In this document: piece by piece, positions 55,701 to 63,446 of the stretch | Layout of the letters: every line of letters begins with the position of its first letter | Numbering within the stretch: position 1 is the stretch's first letter | Assembly (NCBI GenBank): GCA_947624485.1 | Contig: CANQKM010000003.1 | Location: 1-64,000 of the forward strand | Length of the DNA: 64,000 nucleotides | Direction of reading: 5' to 3' | Source: an uncultured Clostridia bacterium | GTDB lineage: Bacteria; Bacillota; Clostridia; UBA1381 | Program-made: the position numbers and the translations under genes | The notes under the pieces: model-generated | Told to the model about the DNA's origin: nothing | The model's input: only the letters and a program-made list of their open reading frames with translations | The model's database searches: none

Positions 55701-57147
55701 CAATGGCAATAACTATCTCTGCATAAGCAAATCCGGCGGCAATTCATTCGGAGTGTATAATAAGAATGACGCAAACCTCGGCGTGACAGACGATAACGAA
55801 AGCGGAATAATCACGCTCGGCGCGAGAGTTATGCGAACGACAGGCACGGCGCAGATCAGTATGTTCAGCTTTAACAAGTCCGATTGGGACAGCTCAAACC
55901 CGATGCGCTCATCAAATACCCACGCGACATTTGCCATGTCAAACGGCAATTTGTTCTCGCATTATCTCGACGCAAACGGCGCAAGCTCCTCAATCAACGC
56001 CGGAACGTATCAGCTTAATAAGTGGCACAAAATCTGGATCGTTGCAAATATGAACACTCATACATACGATTTCTATATGGACGACAATACCGCGCCGGTT
56101 ATCATCAATCAGCAGATGAGATGCTCTACGCCGAAGGATACTCTTGACAGATTTCTGTTCTACAGTAACGCGTCGGGCGACGCGGATATGTGTCTGGATT
56201 ACTTCTATGCCTGCACGGGAGTACAGCTCGACGATACTGCTGTCCCGTATCCGGTATATGACGGAATAGGCACGGGAACGCTGTCGGGTGTTGTAAGCGA
56301 CTCGTCCGGAACGATCTCGGACGCAACAGTGACACTTACCGATGGAGATGACTACAATCAAAGCACAACAACAGATTCAAGCGGTAATTACAGATTTACA
56401 GACATTCCGTCCGCAAAGGGTTATACTCTGACGGTAACAAAGGACGACTACAGAGACGCGTCGGTATCGGGAATAAATATAAGCAACGACTCCTCCGTGA
56501 CGCAGAATGTTACGCTCCAAACAAATGAAACAGTTTACTATATAAACGAGGATTTCAACAGTTATGAAACAGGCATGTTTGACGGCGGCGTTATATGGAC
56601 GGTTCTCGGCACAGCCGAAAATTACAGAACGATCACCGTTGAGGACGATGCCGAAGATAACGGCAACAAATATCTGAAGCTCGACAAAAAAGCCGCAAGC
56701 AACACTGACAGCAGTCTGTTCGGCATATACAACACAACCAACACAAACATAAGCGGTTCGGTTACGATCGAAGCGAGAGTGAAGCGCACAAAGGCAACGG
56801 GACAGTATAATCAGTTCAGTATGTATTCGTTCAACAGTAGCAAATTCAGCACGACCTCTCCGCAAGGAAACAATACAACTCTCACCTTCTATATGCTGAA
56901 CAACACCATAAACACGCACGCACAAAGCGGAGTGCAAGCAGCCGATTATATAGTCGATCAATGGTATGATTTGAAAATAGAAGCAAACTTCAATACCGGC
57001 ATGTTTGACTTCTACGTTGACGACGTGAAAACGCTGGAAAATCAATCGTTTAAGAACAACACTCTGACGCTTGATAAATTCCTGATATACTCAAACAGCG
57101 CGATGGACTGCGACCTTTATCTGGATTATTTCAGAGTATATAGTTGA
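52735..57147 (+). CDS. Large secreted right-handed beta-helix protein (polysaccharide lyase-like) with CarboxypepD_reg-like repeats
   Basis: About 1471 residues from ATG 52735, with AAAGGAG just upstream. A signal peptide ending ALPVFA is followed by the typical beta-helix opening TYYIDSASGDDANDGKS...GDRILFKAGGEW and a parallel beta-helix to about residue 620 (repeated NNxVxxN-type turns such as LRNNFVSQKGMEYGCNTIRL). Then come the beta-rich module also found in the esterases (ALILAVYDGGTLVY...IKIFLWDSLNGMKPL), carboxypeptidase-regulatory-like repeats (GIIRGRVVDEYGEPLEGAAV; GTVEGKITCAGAAAAGVTV; GTLSGVVSDSSGTISDATV), and two jelly-roll modules (about 965-1150, 1270-1470; FDDYAEGALSSDTWG). Probably degrades or binds plant polysaccharide. 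Catalytic residues not identified. No LPxTG or S-layer anchor. Confidence 0.88.
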   Translation: MKRRILLSIITAAAIVIQGAALPVFADETDDFGEIAEKAGNYEMKKYGQSLQSGGAASVKDTVPEGSGTTYYIDSASGDDANDGKSEGTAWRTIEKVNSQEFEPGDRILFKAGGEWIAPESDGGLNADIDDDEDGRPDVWLNPKGSGTEDDPIIIGAYGEGELPKLEGAANVNSVLAIEDEQYWDISNLDISNRNAEFDYTKSKDADNAKLMGDLRGVYIYGQSFSEDGAQGGVIDGFNIHDLYVHDVTGFVYWGGSPRDRNYPGVYGMMGQDASKRTGGIIFEAWKPTTGKDNPITFNNVTLENNVIWNTSFGGICIKQWEGDGHTAVNDGDFHVPAVAATNEAWGKREGAVKDDNGQYVSDAWHPHTNITLRNNFVSQKGMEYGCNTIRLASVQGALLEHNVCANSGTCAIELDYIDDAVVQYNEIYDTEKRMGGADNNAIDTDYRATNSLIQYNYVYNNGDGILLCGKDFSTAVYRYNIVANSGAEDYYIALDGEKGYNYVYNNLFLNTVKTSRFNFLGTVGGENYNAPLNANNPLYVYNNTFYNACDTSTGVSFREHSSIDYSNNSYYGSGIQSPASDTSAVTDKPYFAGEINDDELFDASKDIDLSVFKITDKSPLIGSGKEFELPEDFGYGTTYAAKYLDSGVDMFGSPMKSGKPDIGINEYAPVEGGGIIRGRVVDEYGEPLEGAAVTAKAPEAGSTEPEADYEIGVTDGDMTDGTIGVSVVNNLAEAANAALILAVYDGGTLVYSDVQNTELKPGGNNAVFEGITAEGAADPEIKIFLWDSLNGMKPLDTISDTEEVPGAARAVTDENGYYSFGEMKAGEYTISASKSGYADSEEKTHTLAGGAVDDLETIALENTATTGTVEGKITCAGAAAAGVTVTANNGGESVSTTTNEDGTYSLTAPYDEGYTLTVSGDGYITQSRSGITIQKGKTLSGVNFGIQSSAAETHTYAVKDNFDDYAEGALSSDTWGTNGTGSATVAADNGNNYLCISKSGGNSFGVYNKNDANLGVTDDNESGIITLGARVMRTTGTAQISMFSFNKSDWDSSNPMRSSNTHATFAMSNGNLFSHYLDANGASSSINAGTYQLNKWHKIWIVANMNTHTYDFYMDDNTAPVIINQQMRCSTPKDTLDRFLFYSNASGDADMCLDYFYACTGVQLDDTAVPYPVYDGIGTGTLSGVVSDSSGTISDATVTLTDGDDYNQSTTTDSSGNYRFTDIPSAKGYTLTVTKDDYRDASVSGINISNDSSVTQNVTLQTNETVYYINEDFNSYETGMFDGGVIWTVLGTAENYRTITVEDDAEDNGNKYLKLDKKAASNTDSSLFGIYNTTNTNISGSVTIEARVKRTKATGQYNQFSMYSFNSSKFSTTSPQGNNTTLTFYMLNNTINTHAQSGVQAADYIVDQWYDLKIEANFNTGMFDFYVDDVKTLENQSFKNNTLTLDKFLIYSNSAMDCDLYLDYFRVYS

Positions 57148-57165
57148 TAGCCTTCTCCTTCTCTC

Positions 57166-57202
57166 AAAAAGCCAATCCCTGATTTGCGGGATTGGCTTTT
57201 TG
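57166..57202. terminator. Terminator after the beta-helix gene
   Basis: AAAAAGCCAATCCC and GGGATTGGCTTTTT pair, 18 bases after the stop. Confidence 0.8.
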
Positions 57203-57290
57203 TAATATAAGGTTTAAATGATATGATAAAAATAAGGTATATAATCCTGAGCTATATTTCCCACAAGAAATCACACAAATAAGTGAAATA

Positions 57291-58041
57291 ATGTTTTCCT
57301 TGGCGAAAATTTTAGGAATTGACTTGGCTCAATGCGATTACCAACAATATCAATATATTCTATATGAATATGTGTATGTTATTATGAGGAAATACGTACT
57401 TGTAACCTCTGACGAACATATTATTACATCTTTATACATAATGCATGATGATTTAGTTAAAAATAAAAAAAATGGCAATGGATATATTTTTATTTTCTTT
57501 AATGAACAGAAAATATAACAAATTTTCTTTAACAAATACAGAAGATAATGAAAATTTTGTTTTCTGTTCTAAAATAGCAAATGGAGAATTACCATTGAAT
57601 CCTAATGCAGATCTACTAAATCGTCATATAAATATTCAAATAATTTCAGAAAACAAAATTGCTCATCAATATTTATATAAACAAGGAACAACAGGATACT
57701 GCTTTGATTATGAAGAGGAAGCAATGGCTTTTTATGAGTATACTGCTTATACAGAAAGTATAAATTGGTCTAACGGTACTGAATATATGGAATGTTGCCA
57801 AAAAGGATATCTGGCTTTTGAAAACGGATATTATAAAAGGGCGATAGATTTGTATAGACAAGATATAAAATATAATCCGGTTGCCATAACAGCTAAAATC
57901 AAAATAGTATCTGCTTATATAAGATTGCAATTATTTAAGAATGCAATATATGAGTTAAATTCTATTTATAAATATTTGCTCCGGAATAAAGATATAGCAA
58001 GTTACTATCGTATATATGGATATATAGCAATAGATTTGCAC
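57291..58041 (+). pseudogene. AT-rich gene fragment, frameshifted and cut at both ends
   Basis: The first reading frame (57291-57518) encodes MFSLAKILGIDLAQCDYQQY and on. A run of eight A (57465-57472) marks a probable one-base slip, after which the second frame (to about 58041) encodes a helical protein with a repeat-like stretch (EYMECCQKGYLAFENGYYKRAIDLYRQDIKYNPVAITAKIK, a tetratricopeptide pattern). At about 58041 coding similarity stops at the junction with the end of the kinase gene. The frame also runs open upstream to 57222 without ATG. Base composition is far more AT-rich than either side. Original function unknown. Confidence 0.55.
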
Positions 58042-58486
58042 TCGGGGGTTCAAATAAACCGGCGAATTTTGCCGCGAGATTGTCGTCAATAAAATATGCG
58101 ATAGTTTCGCCTGCCGCAACCGAGTTGTTTCTGCTAACCATTCTCGTTTTCCATTCTTCATCGGTTATATCTATATAATGAAATTCATATTCAATATTCC
58201 GCTCTGCATAAAAAACACGCGCATAAGCCCTGCCCGTCTTTGTCCAGAAACCCCAGTCAAGAATGACATTTATTCCGCTTTCAATGATTTCAACCGATTT
58301 TTCAAACAGGTATTTCCGTATCCGCTCCGTGTATTCGTCATGCTTCTCTCCGGCATACAGCCCGAATACCGCGAGCATTATCTCGTCCACAGACAGCAAA
58401 ACCGCGTTATTTTCCGCTTGCAGACGCTTCGCATATGTACTTTTGCCGCAGCATATTTTGCCGCATATAAGGAACACTTTAGGCAT
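57962..58486 (-). CDS. P-loop kinase (AAA_33/zeta-toxin-like), C-terminus replaced
   Basis: 174 residues. Walker A GKICCGKSTYAKRL lies near residue 8, followed by SVDEIMLAVFG and VILDWGFWTKTGRAYARVFY, typical of small ATP-dependent kinases of unknown substrate. Related proteins end soon after FEPP with an acidic, tryptophan-containing tail. Here, after FEPPS (codon near 58041), the reading frame runs into AT-rich foreign DNA and adds about 27 residues (ANLLLYIHIYDSNLLYL). The core is complete, so activity could survive. Confidence 0.75.
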   Translation of the reverse strand: MPKVFLICGKICCGKSTYAKRLQAENNAVLLSVDEIMLAVFGLYAGEKHDEYTERIRKYLFEKSVEIIESGINVILDWGFWTKTGRAYARVFYAERNIEYEFHYIDITDEEWKTRMVSRNNSVAAGETIAYFIDDNLAAKFAGLFEPPSANLLLYIHIYDSNLLYLYSGANIYK

Positions 58487-58695
58487 ATTTTATTCTCCGT
58501 TAAAATTTTTGCTGATTTGAACTATTGAAATTATTATACAATGATAATTTTAAAAAATCAATAATGATGCTATTTTTATTAAATGAAGCGACAAGTGTAA
58601 AAATCGACCGCCATATTGATTTTTTACAGCGAGTATGGTATAATCATTCCATAATCAAACGAAAAGATAAATAAAGATTTATGGAGAAGAACACT

Positions 58696-59130
58696 ATGAT
58701 ACGAGAAATTACAGAAAATGATTTTGACGGACTTTTGCGGCTTTATATGCAACTGCACAATAATCCTTTTCCTGAAAAGAATGATAAAGTAATTGGGATC
58801 TGGAAAAGCATACTAAGCGATAAAAATCATCATATTATCGTTGCGGAAGAAAACGGTATATTAATATCCTCTTGCGTATGCGTCATTATTCCGAATCTGA
58901 CACATGGACAGCGCCCATATGCTCTGATCGAAAACGTGATTACCGACAGAAATTACAGAAAAAAGGGGCACGCAACAGCCTGCTTGAATTTTGCTAAGGA
59001 AATTGCTCAACGTGAGAATTGCTACAAGATGATGCTGTTGACCGGTTCAAAAAGTAAAGATACGTTCAATTTTTATGAGCAAGCGGGATATAACAAGAAG
59101 GATAAGACGGCGTTTATACAATGGCTGTAA
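58696..59130 (+). CDS. GNAT-family N-acetyltransferase
   Basis: 144 residues. Start 58696 has GGAGAAG upstream, and an ATG at 58681 is the alternative. ITENDFDGLLRLYMQLHNNPFP opens the fold. VITDRNYRKKGHATACLNFAKE is motif A (R-x-x-G-x-A variant). MMLLTGSKSKDTFNFYEQAGY is the C-terminal motif. Substrate unknown. Confidence 0.88.
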   Translation: MIREITENDFDGLLRLYMQLHNNPFPEKNDKVIGIWKSILSDKNHHIIVAEENGILISSCVCVIIPNLTHGQRPYALIENVITDRNYRKKGHATACLNFAKEIAQRENCYKMMLLTGSKSKDTFNFYEQAGYNKKDKTAFIQWL

Positions 59131-59209
59131 ATTCATATTTATCGCACAAACTGAAACAACAAAAATTAAATATTTGATGATTATATAGTAAAACTAAATA
59201 CTACAATCG

Positions 59210-59240
59210 AGAGCAATCGAAAAACGGTTGCTCTTTTTTT
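59210..59240 (+). terminator. Hairpin before the relaxase stub
   Basis: GAGCAATCG and CGGTTGCTC around AAAAA, followed by TTTTTTT. Confidence 0.7.
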
Positions 59241-59262
59241 GCGCTTGAAAGGAGTTGATTTT

Positions 59263-59403
59263 ATAGCAATTTATCATTGCAGTATTAAAATTATCAGTCG
59301 TGGAAAAGGCAAATCGGCAGTAGCCGCCGCTGCCTATCGGAGCGGCGAAAAGCTGACAAACGAATATGACGGAGTGATCCACGATTACACAAGAAGTAGA
59401 ATT
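59263..59403 (+). pseudogene. MobA/MobL relaxase stub
   Basis: The encoded stretch AIYHCSIKIISRGKGKSA, then AVAAAAYRSGEKLTNEYDG and VIHDYTR, is the conserved N-terminus of MobA/MobL relaxases. AAGGAG (59249-59254) sits correctly for a start, but that codon is ATA (59263-59265) in place of ATG. The sequence breaks off after DYTR near 59400. Only about 45 of the usual several hundred residues remain. Confidence 0.8.
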
Positions 59404-59529
59404 CGGCAGCGGTCGGCGTAAAGAGGAAACCGGCAGAATAATATATGTATTAACTATTGAATTAACCCTGCAAAAGTGATAAAATGACAGCAGGGATGAA
59501 CTATAGATATTACGGAGGTGAGACATATT

Positions 59530-59745
59530 ATGAAATCAATTCTTGTAAAGGACACAACAAGAGAAGAACGCGAAAAAATCGTCAGCCGCGCGTTATCGTT
59601 TTGCGGCGGTGAATGCGAGTTTTGCAACGGATGCGACAATTTGGGCGGCGGCAGAGTGGACGAAATTTATCGCCCGTATATTGAGGGAGAGAAGGAAATA
59701 GCGGAGATCAACGCGGAATACAGCGGCGGCTTTGTGAGAGGATAA
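59530..59745 (+). CDS. Small cysteine-rich conserved protein
   Basis: 71 residues from ATG 59530 with GGAGGTGA upstream. KSILVKDTTREEREKIVSRAL is followed by FCGGECEFCNGCDNLGGG, a four-cysteine cluster that could bind a metal, then YRPYIEGEKEIAEIN. I recall similar small proteins in Lachnospiraceae without assigned role. Isolated, followed by the convergent amidotransferase. Confidence 0.75.
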   Translation: MKSILVKDTTREEREKIVSRALSFCGGECEFCNGCDNLGGGRVDEIYRPYIEGEKEIAEINAEYSGGFVRG

Positions 59746-59763
59746 CGATTGACATTATTGATA

Positions 59764-59813
59764 CAAAAAACAGCCCTTTGACTGCCTATATGTTCATAGC
59801 GTCAAGGGCTGTT
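59764..59813 (-). terminator. Terminator of the amidotransferase/ligase operon
   Basis: AACAGCCCTTTGAC pairs with GTCAAGGGCTGTT. The stem overlaps the last codons of the amidotransferase gene and is followed by a T run on the minus strand. Confidence 0.7.
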
Positions 59814-60553
59814 ATATATTCGAGCGTCGGTATAAATTTATGCTTGTGGTTTGTTCCCGCAAATACGCGCTTGCCGTCCTTAAACGCGTGCAGCTGCGTC
59901 ATGGGGAACGGCTGCCAGCCCTCATTGTCAAGCGGCGTTGTCGCAAAAATCAAACCGTTTTCCGATTTTTTATATGACAGCGTATCACTCATATTTTTAT
60001 GAACATACAATAATTCACCGTCGGAAATCATAAAATTCAGCTTATTTCTCGGCGAAAGCGTAACCGCCAGCTTATCCGCAATTTCGCATCTTTGAGCGAT
60101 GGACAGCGGAGCGCCGTTTTGGACAATCGCGCTGTTTATTTCGTCAAGCAAATACAAAAATATGCGTTCCGAATCAGTATCGCCGGACTGCACAGATAAA
60201 TACTTCATAAGCTCCGTACCCGAATAGATCGTTCCGTTATGAATAAGCGTCCAGCGCCTTCCCGAAGCGTCAAAGCCTGTGTACGGGTGGCAGTTGTCGT
60301 ATTTTACCGTGCCGACAGTTGCAAGTCTGATATGAGCGAGCATCAGCGTCTGCGGCTCGGTCTCACGCACGATTTTGTTTATAACCGAGCTTTGCAGCGC
60401 GCATACCGGCTCTTTTATTATTTCGGTCCGTCCGTTGTTTTCACGCATAAGTCCCCAGCCGTTAGGATGGCGGACACTGTGACTGTAAAACACATTAAGA
60501 TATTCCCGAACATCTGCGGGAGTTTCGGAGCTAAGCCCCAATAATTCACACAT
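59786..60553 (-). CDS. Class II glutamine amidotransferase (YafJ-like)
   Basis: 255 residues. Start 60553 is ATG-TGT, placing the nucleophile Cys2 right after the initiator (MCELLGLSS). GGAGGT lies 7 bases upstream. HPNGWGLM, LAHIRLATVG and HNGTIYSG are the family's glutamine-site motifs. It overlaps the glutamate-cysteine ligase gene by 8 bases. Related proteins act on gamma-glutamyl compounds (for example EgtC in ergothioneine synthesis), so a role in processing a gamma-glutamyl thiol is reasonable. Confidence 0.88.
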   Translation of the reverse strand: MCELLGLSSETPADVREYLNVFYSHSVRHPNGWGLMRENNGRTEIIKEPVCALQSSVINKIVRETEPQTLMLAHIRLATVGTVKYDNCHPYTGFDASGRRWTLIHNGTIYSGTELMKYLSVQSGDTDSERIFLYLLDEINSAIVQNGAPLSIAQRCEIADKLAVTLSPRNKLNFMISDGELLYVHKNMSDTLSYKKSENGLIFATTPLDNEGWQPFPMTQLHAFKDGKRVFAGTNHKHKFIPTLEYITALDAMNI

Positions 60554-61772
60554 TGCCCTCACCTCCGTACCGTTTTATAATTCCAAGCATCTCGCTTTGG
60601 AAATCCCCGCGGAGCTTGTTATATACTCTGACACTGTAGCGCTCATTTTTAACAATTTTATCCTTCTGAAAATCTATTATTTTCAAAGCCCTTTTAAAAT
60701 CCTTAAAGTAACAGCTCATATCATTAAGAATACCTAACGCGGCGTCTTTTGCGTTATAGCCGTTTATTGTTATCTCCGACAAATCGTATCTTGCCGCCGC
60801 TTTATAATTTTTTACTGCCGTTTCCTGAAGTTTGCTTGTAAACTCAAAGTCCGGCAGCGATAAAAGGTAAATCAAAAAATAGTGTGCAAATTCCAAATCC
60901 GCGCTGCATACCCCCAAAGGTGACAGCGGATTCAAGTCAAACATACGAAGCTCGATATGGTTCACACCGTCTTTAATAAGAGAATCAAGATTGCCGGCGG
61001 GATACGGTTTTAAGCGAACGGGAAGGTACAGCTCGCCGGGTGAGAACAGCATACCTTTGTCCACATAATTGTTTACAGAGCTTACATATGAGCTCAAATC
61101 CGTATAATCAAGTATCGGCATAAATTCATTCCAATAGCCGCGCTCGCCGCAGCGCATGGAGGCGTATCCGTCAAAGGCGCTGCCGGACAGGTTATCGCCG
61201 TCTAAGGACTTATCATAAACGGGACTTGCCGCGGTCAGAAGCACAAGCAGCCAGCTGTAACGGTATACTTGCTTCGATAAGCGGAAATAGAGCGCGTTTT
61301 TGAATACCTTGTAATCATACTCGCCGCCGCAAAGCGATCGAAGCAGCTTTTCCGAAAAAGAAAAGTTAAAGTGTATTCCCGAATACAGCATAAGCCGTTT
61401 TCCGTAGCGGCGTTCAAGATTTATGCGGTAATTACGCTTAAATTCCTTATCACCTCCGAACTCGGCGATGGGAATGTCACGCTCGGACTCGATACGCGGC
61501 GGATTGCTGCACAGCCATATGTATTCGCCGGATTTTAAAAGTGTGGTTTTTACATAATCGTCCAGCTGTTTGAGAACAGCCATAAGCGAGTCTATGCTGC
61601 CGCACACCGGAGTGATAATCTCAAGCTGATTTTCGCAAAAATCGCGGTCGAGATATTCGTTATCCGTGAAAGGGTGCAAGGTCTTGGCGAGAGAGCCGTC
61701 GGATGATACACGCAGCGTCTCGCGTTCCAAACCGAAATAACCGTCAAATATATATTCGTTATCCAGATACAA
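60546..61772 (-). CDS. gshA: Glutamate-cysteine ligase (GshA/GshF N-terminal type)
   Basis: About 408 residues. GLERETLRVSSDGSLAKTLHPF and FCENQLEIITPV are the ATP/glutamate motifs. YSGIHFNFSFSEKLL and HIELRMFDLNPLSPLGV are further conserved blocks. It condenses glutamate with cysteine. The ATP-grasp half of bifunctional GshF is absent. The start is TTG: 61772 has better spacing to GAGGTG than 61778. The gene begins at the stop of the next upstream gene, so all three are one operon. Confidence 0.85.
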   Translation of the reverse strand: MYLDNEYIFDGYFGLERETLRVSSDGSLAKTLHPFTDNEYLDRDFCENQLEIITPVCGSIDSLMAVLKQLDDYVKTTLLKSGEYIWLCSNPPRIESERDIPIAEFGGDKEFKRNYRINLERRYGKRLMLYSGIHFNFSFSEKLLRSLCGGEYDYKVFKNALYFRLSKQVYRYSWLLVLLTAASPVYDKSLDGDNLSGSAFDGYASMRCGERGYWNEFMPILDYTDLSSYVSSVNNYVDKGMLFSPGELYLPVRLKPYPAGNLDSLIKDGVNHIELRMFDLNPLSPLGVCSADLEFAHYFLIYLLSLPDFEFTSKLQETAVKNYKAAARYDLSEITINGYNAKDAALGILNDMSCYFKDFKRALKIIDFQKDKIVKNERYSVRVYNKLRGDFQSEMLGIIKRYGGEGNV

Positions 61773-61778
61773 GTCCAA

Positions 61779-63167
61779 TCACCTCAAAAGCCGTGAATAT
61801 TCTTTGATATAATGCTCCGGCGGAGTACCGTTGTTTAGTCCTTCAAGCATAATTTTTGCGGGATTTGAAAGATTTTTTGCACGCTCATAAAGAGGCTCCA
61901 AAAATACCTCCTCGTTCATTCCGCGCTCCTTCAGTCCCGATTCCGAAAGCTCAAGGATACGAAACAGCACCTTTACAAGGTTGTCCTTGTTTACAAAATC
62001 GGGCAGCGTGTTCTTTGAAAGCATACGCTGTAATTCCGACGCGCTGTATCCGTGCGAGTATATGACATTATCCGCATCAAGCAGTCCCTGAAGCTCCTGT
62101 ACGCGCTCAAGTAATCCTATGTGAAAAGCCGCGACGCACATACTGTCCGAGATCGGTTGGCAGCAGGTGCTGCGGAATTCTATTGTTCCGCGGTAGGTCA
62201 GATCCTCAAATTTGAAGGTTCTCAGATGTTCCAGATCCTCAATGCAAGGTGTAATTTCAATATCCACATAACGCTCGCCATCAAAATATTCACCATCTAT
62301 TTTATCGCGTTTCAAATATTCGTTTATCGGCACAGGCTCGAAATTAACATATTTGCCGTCACGCATTGTGCAGTAAATGCTTGTGGTTTTAATATATTCA
62401 ACCAAATCGTTTACATCCTTCAGCTCGTATTCAAACATACCGATATTATGCGGATTATACCCCTGCATACTGCGTTCCCAGAGCATATTGCGCGCGCAAA
62501 GCAAATCCGCTTCCTCGTCCATGAGCGAGTTCGCAAACAGCAACGATTTAAACGGCTCAAGTCTGCCGAAGGTGTTTATCACCGGTATTAAATCATCGTA
62601 AAAAATATCAATTTGCACCTGTGACGCGCTTGTGAATGTGCCGAATGTCGGAAAACGATGAAACGCGAAGCCGTTGTTTTCGTACTTCGGGTACGAATGC
62701 AGATGATGATAGAGCATTCTGTATCGTTCGTTCGGTATCGGCTTATTGCGGTTTATATGATAGTACGGGTTAATTCCCATTCCGGTAAGCGTGTAATTAT
62801 ACTTCGATAAAAAGCCGTTTATATATGTATAATACGCGTCAAACCGCCGTTTGATCTCGTGTAGATTTTCACCCTTGCCGAGCGACAGCTCAAGATTTGA
62901 GTAGGAGCAGTCGAAGGAAAGGTCATCGCCCGTGGCGCTGTCCTGCATGGAGTAAGCGTTTCCGTCCGCGTCAAAACCGATTGGAGAGAAATTGAAATGA
63001 GCGCGGAAGGCTTTTGTCATTTCAAAAATTACAGCTTCCTCGACCGGCTCTTTATTAAGATTTACGATCGGCATTTCAATCTCAATTCCTATAAATTTTC
63101 GGATTTTTGATTTTGTCGGAGTTATGTATTTTTCATATATCGCTTGATTTATTGTCTCTTGATCCAT
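61779..63167 (-). CDS. Glutamate-cysteine ligase family 2 protein (GCS2/EgtA-like)
   Basis: 462 residues from ATG 63167 with GGGTGG upstream. FIGIEIEMPIVNLN, DCSYSNLELSLGKGENLHEI, HLHSYPKYENNGFAFHRFPTFGTFTSASQVQID and YRGTIEFRSTCCQPIS are typical of this family. Together with the GshA-type ligase it gives two different predicted gamma-glutamyl ligases in one operon, which is unusual. One may use another amino acid. First gene of the operon, divergent from the sulfhydrylase gene. Confidence 0.85.
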   Translation of the reverse strand: MDQETINQAIYEKYITPTKSKIRKFIGIEIEMPIVNLNKEPVEEAVIFEMTKAFRAHFNFSPIGFDADGNAYSMQDSATGDDLSFDCSYSNLELSLGKGENLHEIKRRFDAYYTYINGFLSKYNYTLTGMGINPYYHINRNKPIPNERYRMLYHHLHSYPKYENNGFAFHRFPTFGTFTSASQVQIDIFYDDLIPVINTFGRLEPFKSLLFANSLMDEEADLLCARNMLWERSMQGYNPHNIGMFEYELKDVNDLVEYIKTTSIYCTMRDGKYVNFEPVPINEYLKRDKIDGEYFDGERYVDIEITPCIEDLEHLRTFKFEDLTYRGTIEFRSTCCQPISDSMCVAAFHIGLLERVQELQGLLDADNVIYSHGYSASELQRMLSKNTLPDFVNKDNLVKVLFRILELSESGLKERGMNEEVFLEPLYERAKNLSNPAKIMLEGLNNGTPPEHYIKEYSRLLR

Positions 63168-63319
63168 TTTATCCACCCATATTAAAAAATATATTATTCC
63201 CATAGATTTAATATGATTTATTATACGCTTTTAACGCGGGCTTGTCAATAGTAATTTTATCTGATTTTGAAGTCTTTTTGATATAGATAAAGACTATAAC
63301 CGGCTCTAACTAAACTGAA

Positions 63320-63349
63320 TTGGACAAAATAAAAGGTTTATAGTATAAT
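63320..63349 (+). promoter_or_regulatory. Promoter of the sulfhydrylase gene
   Basis: TTGGAC (63320-63325), 18-base spacer, TATAAT (63344-63349). Leader of about 90 bases follows. Confidence 0.65.
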
Positions 63350-63383
63350 GCATAACAAGTTAAAGTTGACTAAACAAATTAGA

Positions 63384-63425
63384 GACTTGCAGGAAATTTA
63401 TGATTACTCTGCAGGTCTTTTTATT
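63384..63425 (+). terminator. Terminator-like hairpin in the leader (possible attenuator)
   Basis: GACTTGCAG and CTGCAGGTC pair around a 16-base loop, followed by TTTTTATTT. It lies between the promoter and the RBS, so transcription must read through it. The leader is too short to judge a riboswitch. Confidence 0.55.
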
Positions 63426-63446
63426 TGACAAGGAGGTTTACATATC

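Noticed and set aside
56377-57045. 222-codon minus-strand ORF inside the beta-helix gene
   Set aside because: Antisense shadow of a gene with a clear repeat structure. No start signal.
57291-57518. Independent 75-codon gene
   Set aside because: It continues the open frame from upstream without a proper start and joins the next frame at a run of eight A, so it is treated as part of one broken gene.
63350-63446. SAM riboswitch or T-box in the sulfhydrylase leader
   Set aside because: The leader of about 90 bases is too short and shows none of the conserved T-box or SAM-riboswitch bases. Only the terminator hairpin is supported.
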